48,334 bases of DNA, taken from an uncultured Acidimicrobiales bacterium (GTDB lineage: Bacteria > Actinomycetota > Acidimicrobiia > Acidimicrobiales > UBA10347). The notes beneath the pieces are model-generated. The model saw only the letters and a list, made by a program, of their open reading frames with translations. It was not told where the DNA came from and ran no database searches. A program made the translations under genes and the position numbers. Where the stretch lies: positions 1 through 48,334 of the forward strand of contig CALDYC010000003.1 in assembly GCA_937941245.1 (NCBI GenBank). Reading direction: 5' to 3'. Below, piece by piece: positions 40,272 to 48,334 of the stretch (position 1 is its first letter; each line of letters opens with the position of its first letter).

Positions 40272-42134
40272 ATGATCAACGGTCTTACACGACGCGCAAT
40301 GCGGCTACTTGCCGTGTTGATTGCCTTCGCCATGTTCGCCGCAGCATGCGGCGGAGGAAGCGACGACGAGTCGAGCAGCGATGCTGGCGACACGTCCACG
40401 GAAACGACAGCCGATAGCGGCGACGGTGACATGGACGACTCCGACGCCGATAGCGACGGCGATATGGCCGCTGACGACATGGACGATGCCGATGACATGG
40501 ATGACGCCGACATGGACGACGCCGACATGGACGACGCCGACACCGACGACATGGCCGAAGAAGAGTCCGATGCCATCGTCACTGAGATCGAAGATGACTC
40601 AGACCTTGACCCGGTCTTCGGTGGCACGTTGCGCTTCGGTCTCGAAGCGGACGTTGACGGGCTGAACCCCTTGACGTCTGCACTGTCCGCTCCCGGTCTC
40701 ACCATGGGCGCTGCGGTATTCGATACCTGGGCCATCTGGGATGAAAACGACCGTTGGGCGCCCTACCTCGCTGAGTCGTTCACCCCAAGTGACGACTTTC
40801 GGTCCTGGACGATGAAGATTCGCCCTGGCATCGAGTTCCACGACGGCACCCCGCTCAATGCCGAAGCCGTGCGCATCAACTTCGAAACCGTGATCGCCGA
40901 CCCACTCGTTGGTCTCGCCGTTGCACCCTTTTACCCATCGGTCGAAGATGGGGCGCTCGAGATCATTGACGATCTCACCGTCGTCTTCAATCTGCTTGAC
41001 TCCGACACCACCTTCCCTGGTTCCCTTGCGGGTGCACTCGGCATGGTCGCTTCGCCAACGTGGGTTGCAGCAGCTCTCGAAGACCCAACCCTGAACCAAC
41101 AGCCGGTCGGCACCGGCCCATTCGCGTACGACAGCCGATCGGCCGACTCGGTCACCCGGTTCGTCCGCAACGAGAACTACTGGAACGGCGACGTGTACCT
41201 CGACGCCATCGAGTTCGTTCCCGTGACCGACCCGGACATTCGTGCGAGCCTGTTGCTCGAAGGTGACCTCAACGGTCTGGCGACCACCAACGTGGCCTCG
41301 ATCTCGACAACCGCCGAAGATGACAGCATTCAGAACCTGCTTGATGACTCGACCGAAGAGTCGTTCACGATGTTGAACAGCGCAACGGCGCCCTTTGATG
41401 ACATTCGGGCTCGCCAGGCGCTGACCTTTGCGACCCCTCGCGACAACTACAACACCTTGATCGGTCTCGGCGTCAACCGCCCAGCCGACCAAATGTTCAC
41501 CGCCGACAGCGCGTACTACAACCCTGACGTTGTGCAAGAAGCCGACATGCCTGAGCGTTCGGGTGAGCTCGTCGAGTCATACTGCGCCGATTTCCCGGAC
41601 AACTGTGCTGACGGCAAGATCAACATGGAACTGCAGTGGTCGGGCCCATCAGTGGTCCAGACCCGCATTGCTGAACTGCTCAACGAAGGTTGGAAAGAGT
41701 TCTTCAACGTCGAGTTCCAAGAACTACCCCAAGACAGCCATATCCAAGAGACCGCTTTCGGTCTGTACAACGCGGTGACGTGGCGCCAGTTCGGCGCTGT
41801 AGATCCCAGCAAGGACAACGTCTGGCTGTTGTGCCGCACCGTTGGCGGAATCTCATTGAACTGGCCCAAGTACTGCGATGAAGAGCGCGATGCGCTCTTG
41901 CTCGAAGCCCAAGCCATGGATGCTGACGACCCAGCACGCGTCGCCAAATACCAAGAACTTTCACAGATGATCAACGAGGACTACCTCTACATCTTCTTCA
42001 ACCACACACTGTGGTCACAATCGTTCGGTCCTGAGGTCCGCAACGTCTGTGCCCGAACCACGCCAGAGGGTGTCGTTGGTCGCTGTCAAGTAAACGGCCG
42101 CACGTTCTTCCACACGGCATTCCTCGCCGAGTAG
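40272..42134 (+). CDS. ABC importer substrate-binding lipoprotein (peptide/nickel/opine family)
   Basis: A 620-residue family 5 solute-binding lipoprotein. The signal peptide ends at lipobox FAAAC. An acidic linker follows, with many DDMDDAD-type repeats (about residues 30-105). The SBP_bac_5 fold starts at VFGGTLRFGLEADVDGLNPL and contains APYLAESFTPSDDFRSWTMKIRPGIEFHDGTPL, quoted as SWTMKIRPGIEFHDGTPL, the family signature. It captures a peptide-like solute outside the membrane for the permease genes downstream. Ligand identity is not visible. AGGGGAT lies just before the ATG. Confidence 0.93.
   Translation: MINGLTRRAMRLLAVLIAFAMFAAACGGGSDDESSSDAGDTSTETTADSGDGDMDDSDADSDGDMAADDMDDADDMDDADMDDADMDDADTDDMAEEESDAIVTEIEDDSDLDPVFGGTLRFGLEADVDGLNPLTSALSAPGLTMGAAVFDTWAIWDENDRWAPYLAESFTPSDDFRSWTMKIRPGIEFHDGTPLNAEAVRINFETVIADPLVGLAVAPFYPSVEDGALEIIDDLTVVFNLLDSDTTFPGSLAGALGMVASPTWVAAALEDPTLNQQPVGTGPFAYDSRSADSVTRFVRNENYWNGDVYLDAIEFVPVTDPDIRASLLLEGDLNGLATTNVASISTTAEDDSIQNLLDDSTEESFTMLNSATAPFDDIRARQALTFATPRDNYNTLIGLGVNRPADQMFTADSAYYNPDVVQEADMPERSGELVESYCADFPDNCADGKINMELQWSGPSVVQTRIAELLNEGWKEFFNVEFQELPQDSHIQETAFGLYNAVTWRQFGAVDPSKDNVWLLCRTVGGISLNWPKYCDEERDALLLEAQAMDADDPARVAKYQELSQMINEDYLYIFFNHTLWSQSFGPEVRNVCARTTPEGVVGRCQVNGRTFFHTAFLAE
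40477..40552 (+). repeat. Imperfect 15-bp repeats encoding MDDAD units
   Basis: GCCGACATGGACGAC-like units repeat through the spacer of the substrate-binding lipoprotein gene. They encode an Asp-rich flexible linker between the lipid anchor and the binding domain. Confidence 0.7.
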
Positions 42135-42182
42135 GCGACACCACAACCTGACGTAACCACCGAACTACCTACATCCGAATGA

Positions 42183-42199
42183 TTGGACGGGGGGTCCAA
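42183..42199 (+). promoter_or_regulatory. Hairpin with the ribosome-binding G-tract in its loop
   Basis: TTGGAC-GGGGG-GTCCAA lies 2 nt before the permease GTG. The only Shine-Dalgarno-like G run is in the loop and stem of this hairpin, so folding could lower permease translation relative to the binding protein, or stop RNA decay from downstream. Confidence 0.45.
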
Positions 42200-42201
42200 C
42201 A

Positions 42202-43173
42202 GTGAAGTACTGGCTACAGCGGCTGGGCATGATGATCGCACTACTGATCGCAGTGTCCATGCTGACCTTTGGAGCCATGAGCTTCCTGGGGGATCCCCTG
42301 TTCAATATTCTTGGGCCCATTGCGGGCGATACCGAGAACCCAGAAAACGTCGCCAAAGTCCAGGCAGCGAAAGAGCAGTACTACCTCGACAAGCCGGTCC
42401 CCGAACGCTATGTGCGTTGGGCCGGAGACTTCATCACCGGCGACTTTGGTGTGCAGTTCAGTACCGATGGGCAGCCTCCCGTTTCGGACCTGGTCAAGGA
42501 ACGGCTGCCGCGAACGATTCAACTCACGGTGATGGCACAGATACTCGCTCTGGGTATCGCCATTCCGTGGGGAGTGTTGTCGGCGTCGAGAGCCAACTCG
42601 CTGACCGATCGAGCGTCGACGATGACTGCCTTTGGTTTCGTGTCACTTCCGCAGTTCGCGCTCGGCATCATTTTGCTCTACGTCTTCGGGATCAAACTCG
42701 ACCTGCTCCCCGACACGTACAACGCGACCGATCCGTTCTGGGGGTTTACCCACGGTCACCGGTTGATCCAGCTGATCCTGCCAGCCTTCACGCTGGCATT
42801 GCCGGCTGCTTCGACGTATCAGCGCTTGTTGCGAACCGACCTGATCACCACCTTGCAGGAAGACTTCGTGCTCATGGCCCGGGCCAAAGGCATGTCACGT
42901 CGCAAGGTGCTGTTTGGCCATGCGCTTCGGCCGTCGATGTTCTCGGTGCTGACGGTGTTCGGCATTACTGCTGGAGCGCTGATTGGCGGAGCACTGATCG
43001 TCGAGACGATCTTCCGTATACCCGGAGTTGGGCTCGCAATTGTCGAGGCGATTCTGCGCGAGGACTTTCCGGTCGTGCTTGCGCTTGTCATGATCGTCAC
43101 GACCGCCTTCCTCGTCCTAAACGTGCTTGTTGACCTGCTCTACTCCGTGCTCGATCCGAGGGTTCGCCGATGA
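42202..43173 (+). CDS. ABC importer permease (DppB/OppB family)
   Basis: A 323-residue permease with about six membrane helices. The N-terminal helix is MIALLIAVSMLTFGAMSFL, and DKPVPERYVRWAGDFITGDFG (external loop, family-typical) precedes the TM domain. The EAA loop that contacts the ATPases is DFVLMARAKGMSRRKVLFGHALRP. ETIFRIPGVGLAIVEAI is the DppB-type C-terminal motif. GTG start with the hairpin-embedded G-tract before it. It overlaps the next permease gene by 4 bp (ATGA). Confidence 0.94.
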   Translation: MKYWLQRLGMMIALLIAVSMLTFGAMSFLGDPLFNILGPIAGDTENPENVAKVQAAKEQYYLDKPVPERYVRWAGDFITGDFGVQFSTDGQPPVSDLVKERLPRTIQLTVMAQILALGIAIPWGVLSASRANSLTDRASTMTAFGFVSLPQFALGIILLYVFGIKLDLLPDTYNATDPFWGFTHGHRLIQLILPAFTLALPAASTYQRLLRTDLITTLQEDFVLMARAKGMSRRKVLFGHALRPSMFSVLTVFGITAGALIGGALIVETIFRIPGVGLAIVEAILREDFPVVLALVMIVTTAFLVLNVLVDLLYSVLDPRVRR

Positions 43174-44108
43174 CCGCCGCAACCGCGCAACCAGAGCTCA
43201 TCGCCAGCGACGAAGACGAGCTACCGAATTTTGTCGCCAAGAAAAAGCTGGGATTCGGGTTCTGGCTGGCGATCACCTGGCTCATCGTCATCATCGGCGC
43301 AGCGGTGTTGGCCCCGGTACTTCCACTCAAGGATCCCGACCAAAACTTCGTGCAGTTCGAAGAAAAGGAAAACCCGATCACCGGCAAGCTGACCGAATCG
43401 CCGGTGCAACCTCCGTACTCGCCATCGTCCACGCACATCTTCGGCACCGACCAGGACGCTCGAGACATGCTCAGCCGCACGATTTACGGTGCCAGGGTCT
43501 CGTTGGTGGTCGGGTTCGCGGCAATCGCGTTCGGCATGATCGTTGGCGGAACCTTAGGCATGATCGCCGGATTCATTGGGGGGTGGTTCGACCGAATTGT
43601 GTCGTTCCTGTTCTTGTGTCTGTTGTCGTTTCCTGCGTTGGTCCTCGCGATTTTGATCACCGCGTTGATCGACAGATCCCTGTTCACGATCGCCCTCACG
43701 CTTGGCATATTGGCCATCGCTCCCGTCGGGCGACTGGCCCGAGCACAGACGCTGGTGTTCGCCGAACGAGAGTTCGTGACCGCCGCCCGCACAATCGGCG
43801 CCAAGAACAGCCGGATCTTGATTCGAGAGCTGTTGCCGAATGTGCTCATCCCGATGAGCGCGCTCGCGCTGCTTGGCATGGCGGTATCGATCGTGGCAGA
43901 AGGAAGCCTGGCCTTCCTCGGCCTGTCGATTGAGAAAGGCAGCACGTGGGGCAAGCTCATCCTGACTGGTTCGGGAATCAGCGATCTCGACAAAGCACCG
44001 TGGATTGCGTTCACGCCGATCATCTTCTTGTTCCTCACCGTGGTGGCTCTGAATTTCGCTGGCGACCGGCTGCGTGACTACTTCGACGTGCGGGAGATCA
44101 CTGTCTGA
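43170..44108 (+). CDS. ABC importer permease (DppC/OppC family)
   Basis: A 312-residue permease. It has a cytoplasmic N-terminus with one helix (FWLAITWLIVIIGAAVLAPV), a periplasm-side segment ending PSSTHIFGTDQDARDMLSRTIYGARVSL (quoted motif HIFGTDQDARDMLSR, the family signature), further helices, and an EAA loop around EFVTAARTIGAKNSRILIRELLPN. It forms the channel with the DppB-like subunit. ATGA overlap upstream and TGATG overlap with the ATPase gene downstream show tight translational coupling. Confidence 0.94.
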   Translation: MTAATAQPELIASDEDELPNFVAKKKLGFGFWLAITWLIVIIGAAVLAPVLPLKDPDQNFVQFEEKENPITGKLTESPVQPPYSPSSTHIFGTDQDARDMLSRTIYGARVSLVVGFAAIAFGMIVGGTLGMIAGFIGGWFDRIVSFLFLCLLSFPALVLAILITALIDRSLFTIALTLGILAIAPVGRLARAQTLVFAEREFVTAARTIGAKNSRILIRELLPNVLIPMSALALLGMAVSIVAEGSLAFLGLSIEKGSTWGKLILTGSGISDLDKAPWIAFTPIIFLFLTVVALNFAGDRLRDYFDVREITV

Positions 44109-45184
44109 TGGCTGTCAACACTCCCCTGCTCGAAGTCGAGAACTTCAACGTCGGCTTCAAGACCGAACGGGGTCTGGCCAAAGCGGTCGACGGTGTGAGC
44201 TTCGTACTCAACCGCGGCGAAACACTCGGCATTGTCGGCGAGTCCGGCTCTGGCAAGTCGGTTCTGAACCGTGGGATCATGGGCCTGATCGCCAGTTCAC
44301 GCGTGGTCGAAACTGGCTCGGTCATTTTCGACGGCGTGCAGCTCGCCAACCAGGACCGCCAGGACCTGTGGGGCAAACGCATCAGCATGATCTTCCAAGA
44401 TCCGATGACGTCGCTCAACCCGGTGATGAAGATCGGCAAGCAGATCAACGAACCGATCCGCAAGCACCTCGGTTTCAGCAAGTCCCAAGCGACCGAACGG
44501 GCGATCGAACTGCTCACCTCGGTCGGCATACCTGAGCCAGCGCGCCGAATCAGTCAGTACCCACACGAAATGTCGGGCGGCATGCGTCAGCGGGTGATGA
44601 TCGCTATCGCCATGTCCGGCGAGCCAGAGATGATGGTCGCCGACGAACCAACCACCGCGCTCGATGTCACCGTGCAGAAGTACATCCTCGATCTGTTGCG
44701 ACAGGTGCAGCTCGACCGCGGCATGGCGATGACACTGATCACCCACGACCTCGGCGTTGCCCGGGGACGCACCGACCAAATCATGGTGATGTACGGCGGG
44801 CGAATTATGGAGCATGCCGAAACCGAAGCGCTATTTGCCAACATGCGCCACCCCTATACCGAAGCACTGCTCGCATCGATTCCTCGGCTCGCCCACGCCA
44901 AACACACCCGATTGTCGCCAATCCCCGGAGCGCCACCTGACATTGTCGAACCGCCCCCTGGTTGCCGGTTCGCTCCTCGCTGTCGGTATGCGCAGCAACA
45001 GTGCATCACCGAGTCGCCAGCGGTCATTGACGACAACGGTCATCGCTACGCCTGCTTCTACCCCGTGGGCACCGACGAAAACGCCGAGGCGCTCGCAACC
45101 AATCAGGCACGAGGCGAGACCGCCACCGGACTCAAGATCGGACCAGCGCCGTCCAAGACCGACAACGATGGGGAGAACGGCTGA
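44108..45184 (+). CDS. ABC importer ATP-binding protein (DppD/OppD family)
   Basis: A 358-residue ATPase. Walker A is GESGSGKS, the Q-loop region ISMIFQDPMTSLNPVMKIG, the signature MSGGMRQRVMIAIAM, Walker B MMVADEPTTALDVT, and the H-loop LITHDLGV. The oligopeptide-transporter C-terminal extension contains GAPPDIVEPPPGCRFAPRC (oligo_HPY region with Cys-rich iron-sulfur-type site). The C-terminal tail beyond about residue 330 is low in conservation. It works with the next ATPase as a heterodimer. Confidence 0.95.
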   Translation: MAVNTPLLEVENFNVGFKTERGLAKAVDGVSFVLNRGETLGIVGESGSGKSVLNRGIMGLIASSRVVETGSVIFDGVQLANQDRQDLWGKRISMIFQDPMTSLNPVMKIGKQINEPIRKHLGFSKSQATERAIELLTSVGIPEPARRISQYPHEMSGGMRQRVMIAIAMSGEPEMMVADEPTTALDVTVQKYILDLLRQVQLDRGMAMTLITHDLGVARGRTDQIMVMYGGRIMEHAETEALFANMRHPYTEALLASIPRLAHAKHTRLSPIPGAPPDIVEPPPGCRFAPRCRYAQQQCITESPAVIDDNGHRYACFYPVGTDENAEALATNQARGETATGLKIGPAPSKTDNDGENG

Positions 45185-46188
45185 TGGCTGGTTCAGGTAC
45201 CGCCCACCTGCGAGACAAAGACGACGTCATCCTGCGGGTCCAAGATCTCGTCATGGAGTTCCCGGCGGGCAAGGGCCAGGTCGTCCACGCCGTGTCGGGC
45301 ATTAGCTTCGATATCGCAGAGGGCGAAACGCTCGGCCTGGTTGGCGAGTCTGGCTGCGGCAAATCAACGACGGCCAAGGCCGTCATCCAGCTTCCGATTC
45401 CTACATCAGGTTCAGTGCTCTTCGAAGAAACAGAACTGACCGGCCTGAGCAAGGAGGAACTGCGCCAGACTCGTCCGCAGCTGCAGATGATCTTCCAGGA
45501 TCCGATCGCATCGCTGAATCCGCGCCGCCGGGTATTCGACATCGTCTCGGAAGGACTCGAGGTATGGGGAAGCGGCGGCGGCGGCGAAGGGTCGTTTGCC
45601 GAGTCACGAGTTGAAGAGATCATCCGAGCGGTGGGCCTAGATCCCGACCAGACCCGCAAGCGCCGTCCGCATGAATACTCGGGCGGACAGTGCCAACGCA
45701 TCTCAGTGGCACGAGCCCTCGTGCTCGACCCGAAAATCATTATCTGCGACGAACCGGTCTCGGCATTGGACGTATCGGTGCAGGCCCAGGTTCTCAACAT
45801 GCTTGAGGACATGAAGGCTCGCTACGGCCTGACCCTGATGTTCATCTCTCATGACCTGTCGGTTGTTAAGAACATCAGCGACCGCGTCGCAGTCATGTAC
45901 CTGGGCAAGATGTGCGAAATCGGCGACGGCGATCTGTTGTTCGCCAATCCGGCCCATCCGTACACCAAGGTGTTGCTCGCCGCGGTTCCGGACCCCGAGA
46001 ACCAACACGCAAACGACGGCGAAGTACTCGCAGGTGAACTGCCCTCACCAATCGATCCGCCGACCGGTTGCCGCTTCAACACTCGGTGCCCGCACGCGCA
46101 AGACATTTGCCGCACGACCGAGCCACAAATCGAGCAGGTTGGCGACGGTGACCACTGGGTGGCCTGCCACTTCCCTCTGGTCAGCTAG
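45184..46188 (+). CDS. ABC importer ATP-binding protein (DppF/OppF family)
   Basis: A 334-residue ATPase. Walker A is GESGCGKST, the Q-loop LQMIFQDPIASLNPRR, the signature YSGGQCQRISVARAL, Walker B IIICDEPVSALDVSVQ, and the H-loop FISHDLSVV. The C-terminal oligo_HPY region is GELPSPIDPPTGCRFNTRCPHA. Overlap of 1 bp (TGATG) with the preceding gene completes the five-gene operon of binding protein, two permeases and two ATPases. The gene downstream is convergent 6 bp later. Confidence 0.95.
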   Translation: MAGSGTAHLRDKDDVILRVQDLVMEFPAGKGQVVHAVSGISFDIAEGETLGLVGESGCGKSTTAKAVIQLPIPTSGSVLFEETELTGLSKEELRQTRPQLQMIFQDPIASLNPRRRVFDIVSEGLEVWGSGGGGEGSFAESRVEEIIRAVGLDPDQTRKRRPHEYSGGQCQRISVARALVLDPKIIICDEPVSALDVSVQAQVLNMLEDMKARYGLTLMFISHDLSVVKNISDRVAVMYLGKMCEIGDGDLLFANPAHPYTKVLLAAVPDPENQHANDGEVLAGELPSPIDPPTGCRFNTRCPHAQDICRTTEPQIEQVGDGDHWVACHFPLVS

Positions 46189-46194
46189 TTCGCT

Positions 46195-47238
46195 TCAGGC
46201 ACCCGGCCACGTGTCGGCCACTCGGTACCCCTCGGGCCACGGGTCATCGGGGTCCACCAACAGCTGGCGAGTGTCGGTGATCCACGCGCGCCCCGAGATC
46301 CGTGGAACGATCGCGGGCCGACCATCCACGCTGGTGTGTTCAACGATCTCACCAACAAACTGCGAGTCGATGATCGACCGCATGACCAACCGGTCGCCCC
46401 GATCGACTCGACCCTGAGCTGAGAGCAGCGCCAACCGAGCCGACACACCGGTTCCGGTCGGTGACCGATCGAGCTTGCCCGGCTCAATCGCGACGGTGTT
46501 TCGCATGCTGTACCCGCCACCGGGCGAGCCGTCGTCAAGCAATGCAAGTGGACCGCCGAACTGGCAAAACGAGATATGTCGCCACTCATGATTTTCAGGG
46601 TGGACGAACCCAAGCTGCTCGGTCGCCGCTGCCCGGATCGCCATGCCAACCTCGGTGAGGTCGCGAGCTTCGGACGGGTCGAGCGCAAAGCCCACATCGG
46701 CCGCGTCAACCATGACGAAGCTGTCGCCGCCGTAGGCCGTGTCGACACGCAGGCTTCCGAAGCCGTCGACCTCGATCATCGCGTCGCGCCGGTCAACGAA
46801 CGACGCCACGTTGGTCACAAAAATGCGTTCGGCCTTGCCGTCACGACAGTGTGCTTCGATCTCGACCAGTCCCCCGGGGGCTTCGAGCCGTAGACGGGTG
46901 ATCGGTTCAATCATCGGAAGTCGACCGGTGTCGAGCAACACCGTGGCAACGCACATCGAGTTCGAGCCCGACATGGGCGGGGTGTGCACCGGCTCCATGA
47001 TGATGAAGCCGGCATCGGCGTCGGGATGAACCGGCGGAACCAGAAGATTTACGTGGCGGAACACGCCACCCCGCGGCTCGTTCAACACCAGGTTGCGAAG
47101 CGACTGGTCCTCGGCGATCCACCTCGACTGTTCCCACAGCGTCGCACCCGGAGGAGGTTCGACCCCGCCGACGATCACATCGCCAACCTCACCTTCGGCA
47201 TGGCAGCCCACAATGTCGATGCTTTGGGTGGTTCGCAC
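46195..47238 (-). CDS. Proline racemase family, probable trans-3-hydroxy-L-proline dehydratase
   Basis: A 347-residue proline racemase-fold enzyme. Racemases use two Cys. Here the first catalytic position is Ser90 ([11 protein letters not shown]) and the second Thr261 ([12 protein letters not shown]). The family pattern is that Cys/Cys marks racemases, Ser/Cys marks 4-hydroxyproline epimerases, and Thr at the second site marks trans-3-hydroxy-L-proline dehydratase. I therefore predict a dehydratase. GTG start; TACGAT stands 6 nt upstream, so it is probably leaderless. It lies beside a peptide-type importer and a D-amino-acid-related PLP enzyme gene, fitting use of collagen-like or hydroxyproline-containing peptides. 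Confidence 0.88.
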   Translation of the reverse strand: MRTTQSIDIVGCHAEGEVGDVIVGGVEPPPGATLWEQSRWIAEDQSLRNLVLNEPRGGVFRHVNLLVPPVHPDADAGFIIMEPVHTPPMSGSNSMCVATVLLDTGRLPMIEPITRLRLEAPGGLVEIEAHCRDGKAERIFVTNVASFVDRRDAMIEVDGFGSLRVDTAYGGDSFVMVDAADVGFALDPSEARDLTEVGMAIRAAATEQLGFVHPENHEWRHISFCQFGGPLALLDDGSPGGGYSMRNTVAIEPGKLDRSPTGTGVSARLALLSAQGRVDRGDRLVMRSIIDSQFVGEIVEHTSVDGRPAIVPRISGRAWITDTRQLLVDPDDPWPEGYRVADTWPGA

Positions 47239-47244
47239 CTACGG

Positions 47245-47250
47245 ATCGTA
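47245..47250 (-). promoter_or_regulatory. -10 element of leaderless promoter
   Basis: TACGAT on the minus strand, 6 nt before the GTG at 47238 of the proline-racemase-family gene. Confidence 0.6.
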
Positions 47251-47263
47251 GAACGATCAAACG

Positions 47264-48262
47264 ATGTCACACTGCGACATGGCTGCTCCGTCCCCTCCTC
47301 GGGTATCACTCGCTCACCTACCGACGCCTCTCGAGCCGCTAGATCGGCTGACCAATGCCTGGGGCGGCCCAACGATCTGGGTCAAACGAGACGACCTCAC
47401 GGGGTTCGGGCTATCGGGCAACAAGGTGCGCAAACTCGAATACCACTTTGGTGCCGCTGCTGCGAAAGGGGCGACTGCGGTCGTGACATGCGGAGCGGTC
47501 CAGTCCAATCACTGCCGGGCAACGGCGATCGCTGCCGCCAGGGTCGGTCTCGATTGCACGGTGGTGCTTCGGACCAACGACGCCAACCCCCCAGCCGGCA
47601 TCACCGGCAACCATCTGCTGCAGCGGCTGGCTGGCGCCGAGGTTCGCTGTATTGGACCTGAGCAGTTCCGTTTCGAGCGAGACCAGATCATGCAGTCGAT
47701 TGCCGACGATCATGGAGCCATGCATGTGATCCCGGTCGGCGCAAGCGACGCGCTCGGCATGCGCAGCTTTGTCGATGCCGCAACCGAGCTCGCCGACCAG
47801 TGGGCGACTTCAGGCCGCGACGACACACCCGTGATCTGGCATGCGTCGTCATCAGGAGGTACCAGCGCCGGATTGGCCGTTGGCGTGCACCGCAGCAATC
47901 TGCAGTCAACTGTGATCGGCACCAGTGTCGGCGAGTCCGAGGCCGAGCTGTGGCATGCGGTACACGCGATTGTCGACAGCGACCCCATGACGACACGAAG
48001 CGAACTCGCTCGGCTTGAGCTGACCGATCGCCATGTCGGTCTCGGATACGGACGCACCACCGATGAGGAACTCGCAATCCAAGTCGAGGCAAGCAGACTG
48101 ACTGGCCTGATTTGGGATCCGACCTACACCGGCAAAGCCGTGGTTGGACTGAAACGAGAGATTGACGCAGGTCGTTTCACGAGCGACCACTCGATCATTT
48201 TGTGGCACACCGGCGGCGGCTTCGCTGCCTTCGCCCATGACTTCAGCCGTGCGCTCGGCTAA
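47264..48262 (+). CDS. D-cysteine desulfhydrase/ACC deaminase family PLP enzyme
   Basis: A 332-residue PLP enzyme of fold type II. LPTPLEPLDRLTNAWGGPTIWVKRDDLTG begins the domain. The PLP lysine is in GLSGNKVRKLEY, and CGAVQSNHCRATAIAAARVGL is the cofactor-phosphate/Asn motif (QSNHCRATA). HASSSGGTSAGLAVG is the glycine-rich phosphate loop. Relatives are D-cysteine desulfhydrase, ACC deaminase and L-cysteate sulfo-lyase. The residues do not separate these here. ATG 47264 is taken, and ATG 47279 is also possible. It is divergent from the hydroxyproline dehydratase-like gene with 25 bp between them. Confidence 0.9.
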   Translation: MSHCDMAAPSPPRVSLAHLPTPLEPLDRLTNAWGGPTIWVKRDDLTGFGLSGNKVRKLEYHFGAAAAKGATAVVTCGAVQSNHCRATAIAAARVGLDCTVVLRTNDANPPAGITGNHLLQRLAGAEVRCIGPEQFRFERDQIMQSIADDHGAMHVIPVGASDALGMRSFVDAATELADQWATSGRDDTPVIWHASSSGGTSAGLAVGVHRSNLQSTVIGTSVGESEAELWHAVHAIVDSDPMTTRSELARLELTDRHVGLGYGRTTDEELAIQVEASRLTGLIWDPTYTGKAVVGLKREIDAGRFTSDHSIILWHTGGGFAAFAHDFSRALG

Positions 48263-48289
48263 CAGGTTCCGCAATGACCGGTGGTCCGC

Positions 48290-48295
48290 TAGCCT
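48290..48295 (+). promoter_or_regulatory. -10 element of the tRNA gene
   Basis: TAGCCT, 7 nt before the first base of the predicted tRNA. Confidence 0.5.
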
Positions 48296-48302
48296 CGCCG
48301 GT

Positions 48303-48334
48303 GGAAGGTTGCCTGAGCGGACGAAAGGGGCGGC
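48303..48334 (+). tRNA. tRNA, probably Ser (5' part only)
   Basis: The last 32 bases start GGAAGGT (acceptor strand), TG (positions 8-9), then a D arm CCT-GAGCGGACGAA-AGG with the invariant GG, and the beginning of the anticodon stem (GCGGC). The long D loop and GGAxxxTxGCCxGAG pattern fit tRNA-Ser. The anticodon is outside the window, so the identity is an inference. Confidence 0.7.

Noticed and set aside
40599-41537. 312-codon frame antisense to the substrate-binding protein
   Set aside because: The opposite strand encodes a well-conserved SBP_bac_5 domain; the antisense product has no recognisable feature.
42183-43133. 316-codon frame in the sense strand overlapping the first permease
   Set aside because: It is offset from a permease with all family motifs, and its translation is Arg/Asp/Ser-rich without membrane helices.

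Overview
The window looks like chromosome of a high-GC Gram-positive bacterium (Actinomycetota). I infer an Acidimicrobiia-like lineage, without certainty. The reasons are: two LLM-type (F420-family) oxidoreductases, a DUF2510-RDD membrane protein, lipoproteins with actinobacterial-style lipoboxes, steroid-degradation-type proteins (Ltp2-like, ChsH-like, FadD3-like), and many promoters in which a TANNNT -10 element sits only 6-7 nt before the start codon, as expected for leaderless mRNAs. I saw no transposase, integrase, phage gene or CRISPR array.

Layout. 1-2.8 kb: partial pirin, a DUF3291 protein, a methyltransferase and an anchored secreted protein. 2.9-23.5 kb: a catabolic region of CoA-thioester enzymes and oxygenases. 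It holds a CaiB/BaiF CoA-transferase; an HMG-CoA-synthase-like protein fused to DUF35 and overlapping a thiolase; an LLM/RDD block; a 2OG oxygenase with an isochorismatase-like partner; a Baeyer-Villiger-type monooxygenase/LLM/TauD-like operon; a MaoC-DUF35-MaoC fusion overlapping an Ltp2-like aldolase; a YHYH lipoprotein; a thiolase/crotonase pair; and an amidohydrolase plus FadD3-like CoA ligase. 23.6-24.3 kb: a small putative ribbon-helix-helix protein. 24.3-31 kb: a glycine cleavage operon (gcvP-gcvT-gcvH) led by a tandem glycine riboswitch and ending in a molybdopterin oxidoreductase. 31-40 kb: a thiolase, a VWA lipoprotein with an in-frame minisatellite, a membrane protein, an SDR, a carotenoid-oxygenase family protein, a decayed ABC-2 exporter, an alpha/beta hydrolase and a GNAT acetyltransferase. 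40.2-46.2 kb: a five-gene peptide/nickel-type ABC importer operon. 46.2-48.3 kb: a proline-racemase-family enzyme divergent from a D-cysteine desulfhydrase-family enzyme, then the 5' end of a tRNA (probably Ser).

How the genes work together. The most interesting signal is a palindrome TCTGA-N7-TCAGA that occurs, with identical spacing, in three separate divergent intergenic regions (4159-4177, 14465-14485, 20724-20744). Each copy lies between two predicted promoters. Together they would place CaiB, HMGCS-DUF35/thiolase, monooxygenase/LLM/TauD, MaoC-DUF35-MaoC/Ltp2, crotonase/thiolase and amidohydrolase/FadD3 under one regulator that is not encoded in the window. The gene content fits activation and retro-aldol/thiolytic shortening of a branched or cyclic isoprenoid-type acid (steroid-like). 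The substrate is an inference. Within this regulon, two different DUF35 fusion proteins each overlap a downstream thiolase-superfamily gene, and several members of known families have lost canonical catalytic residues.
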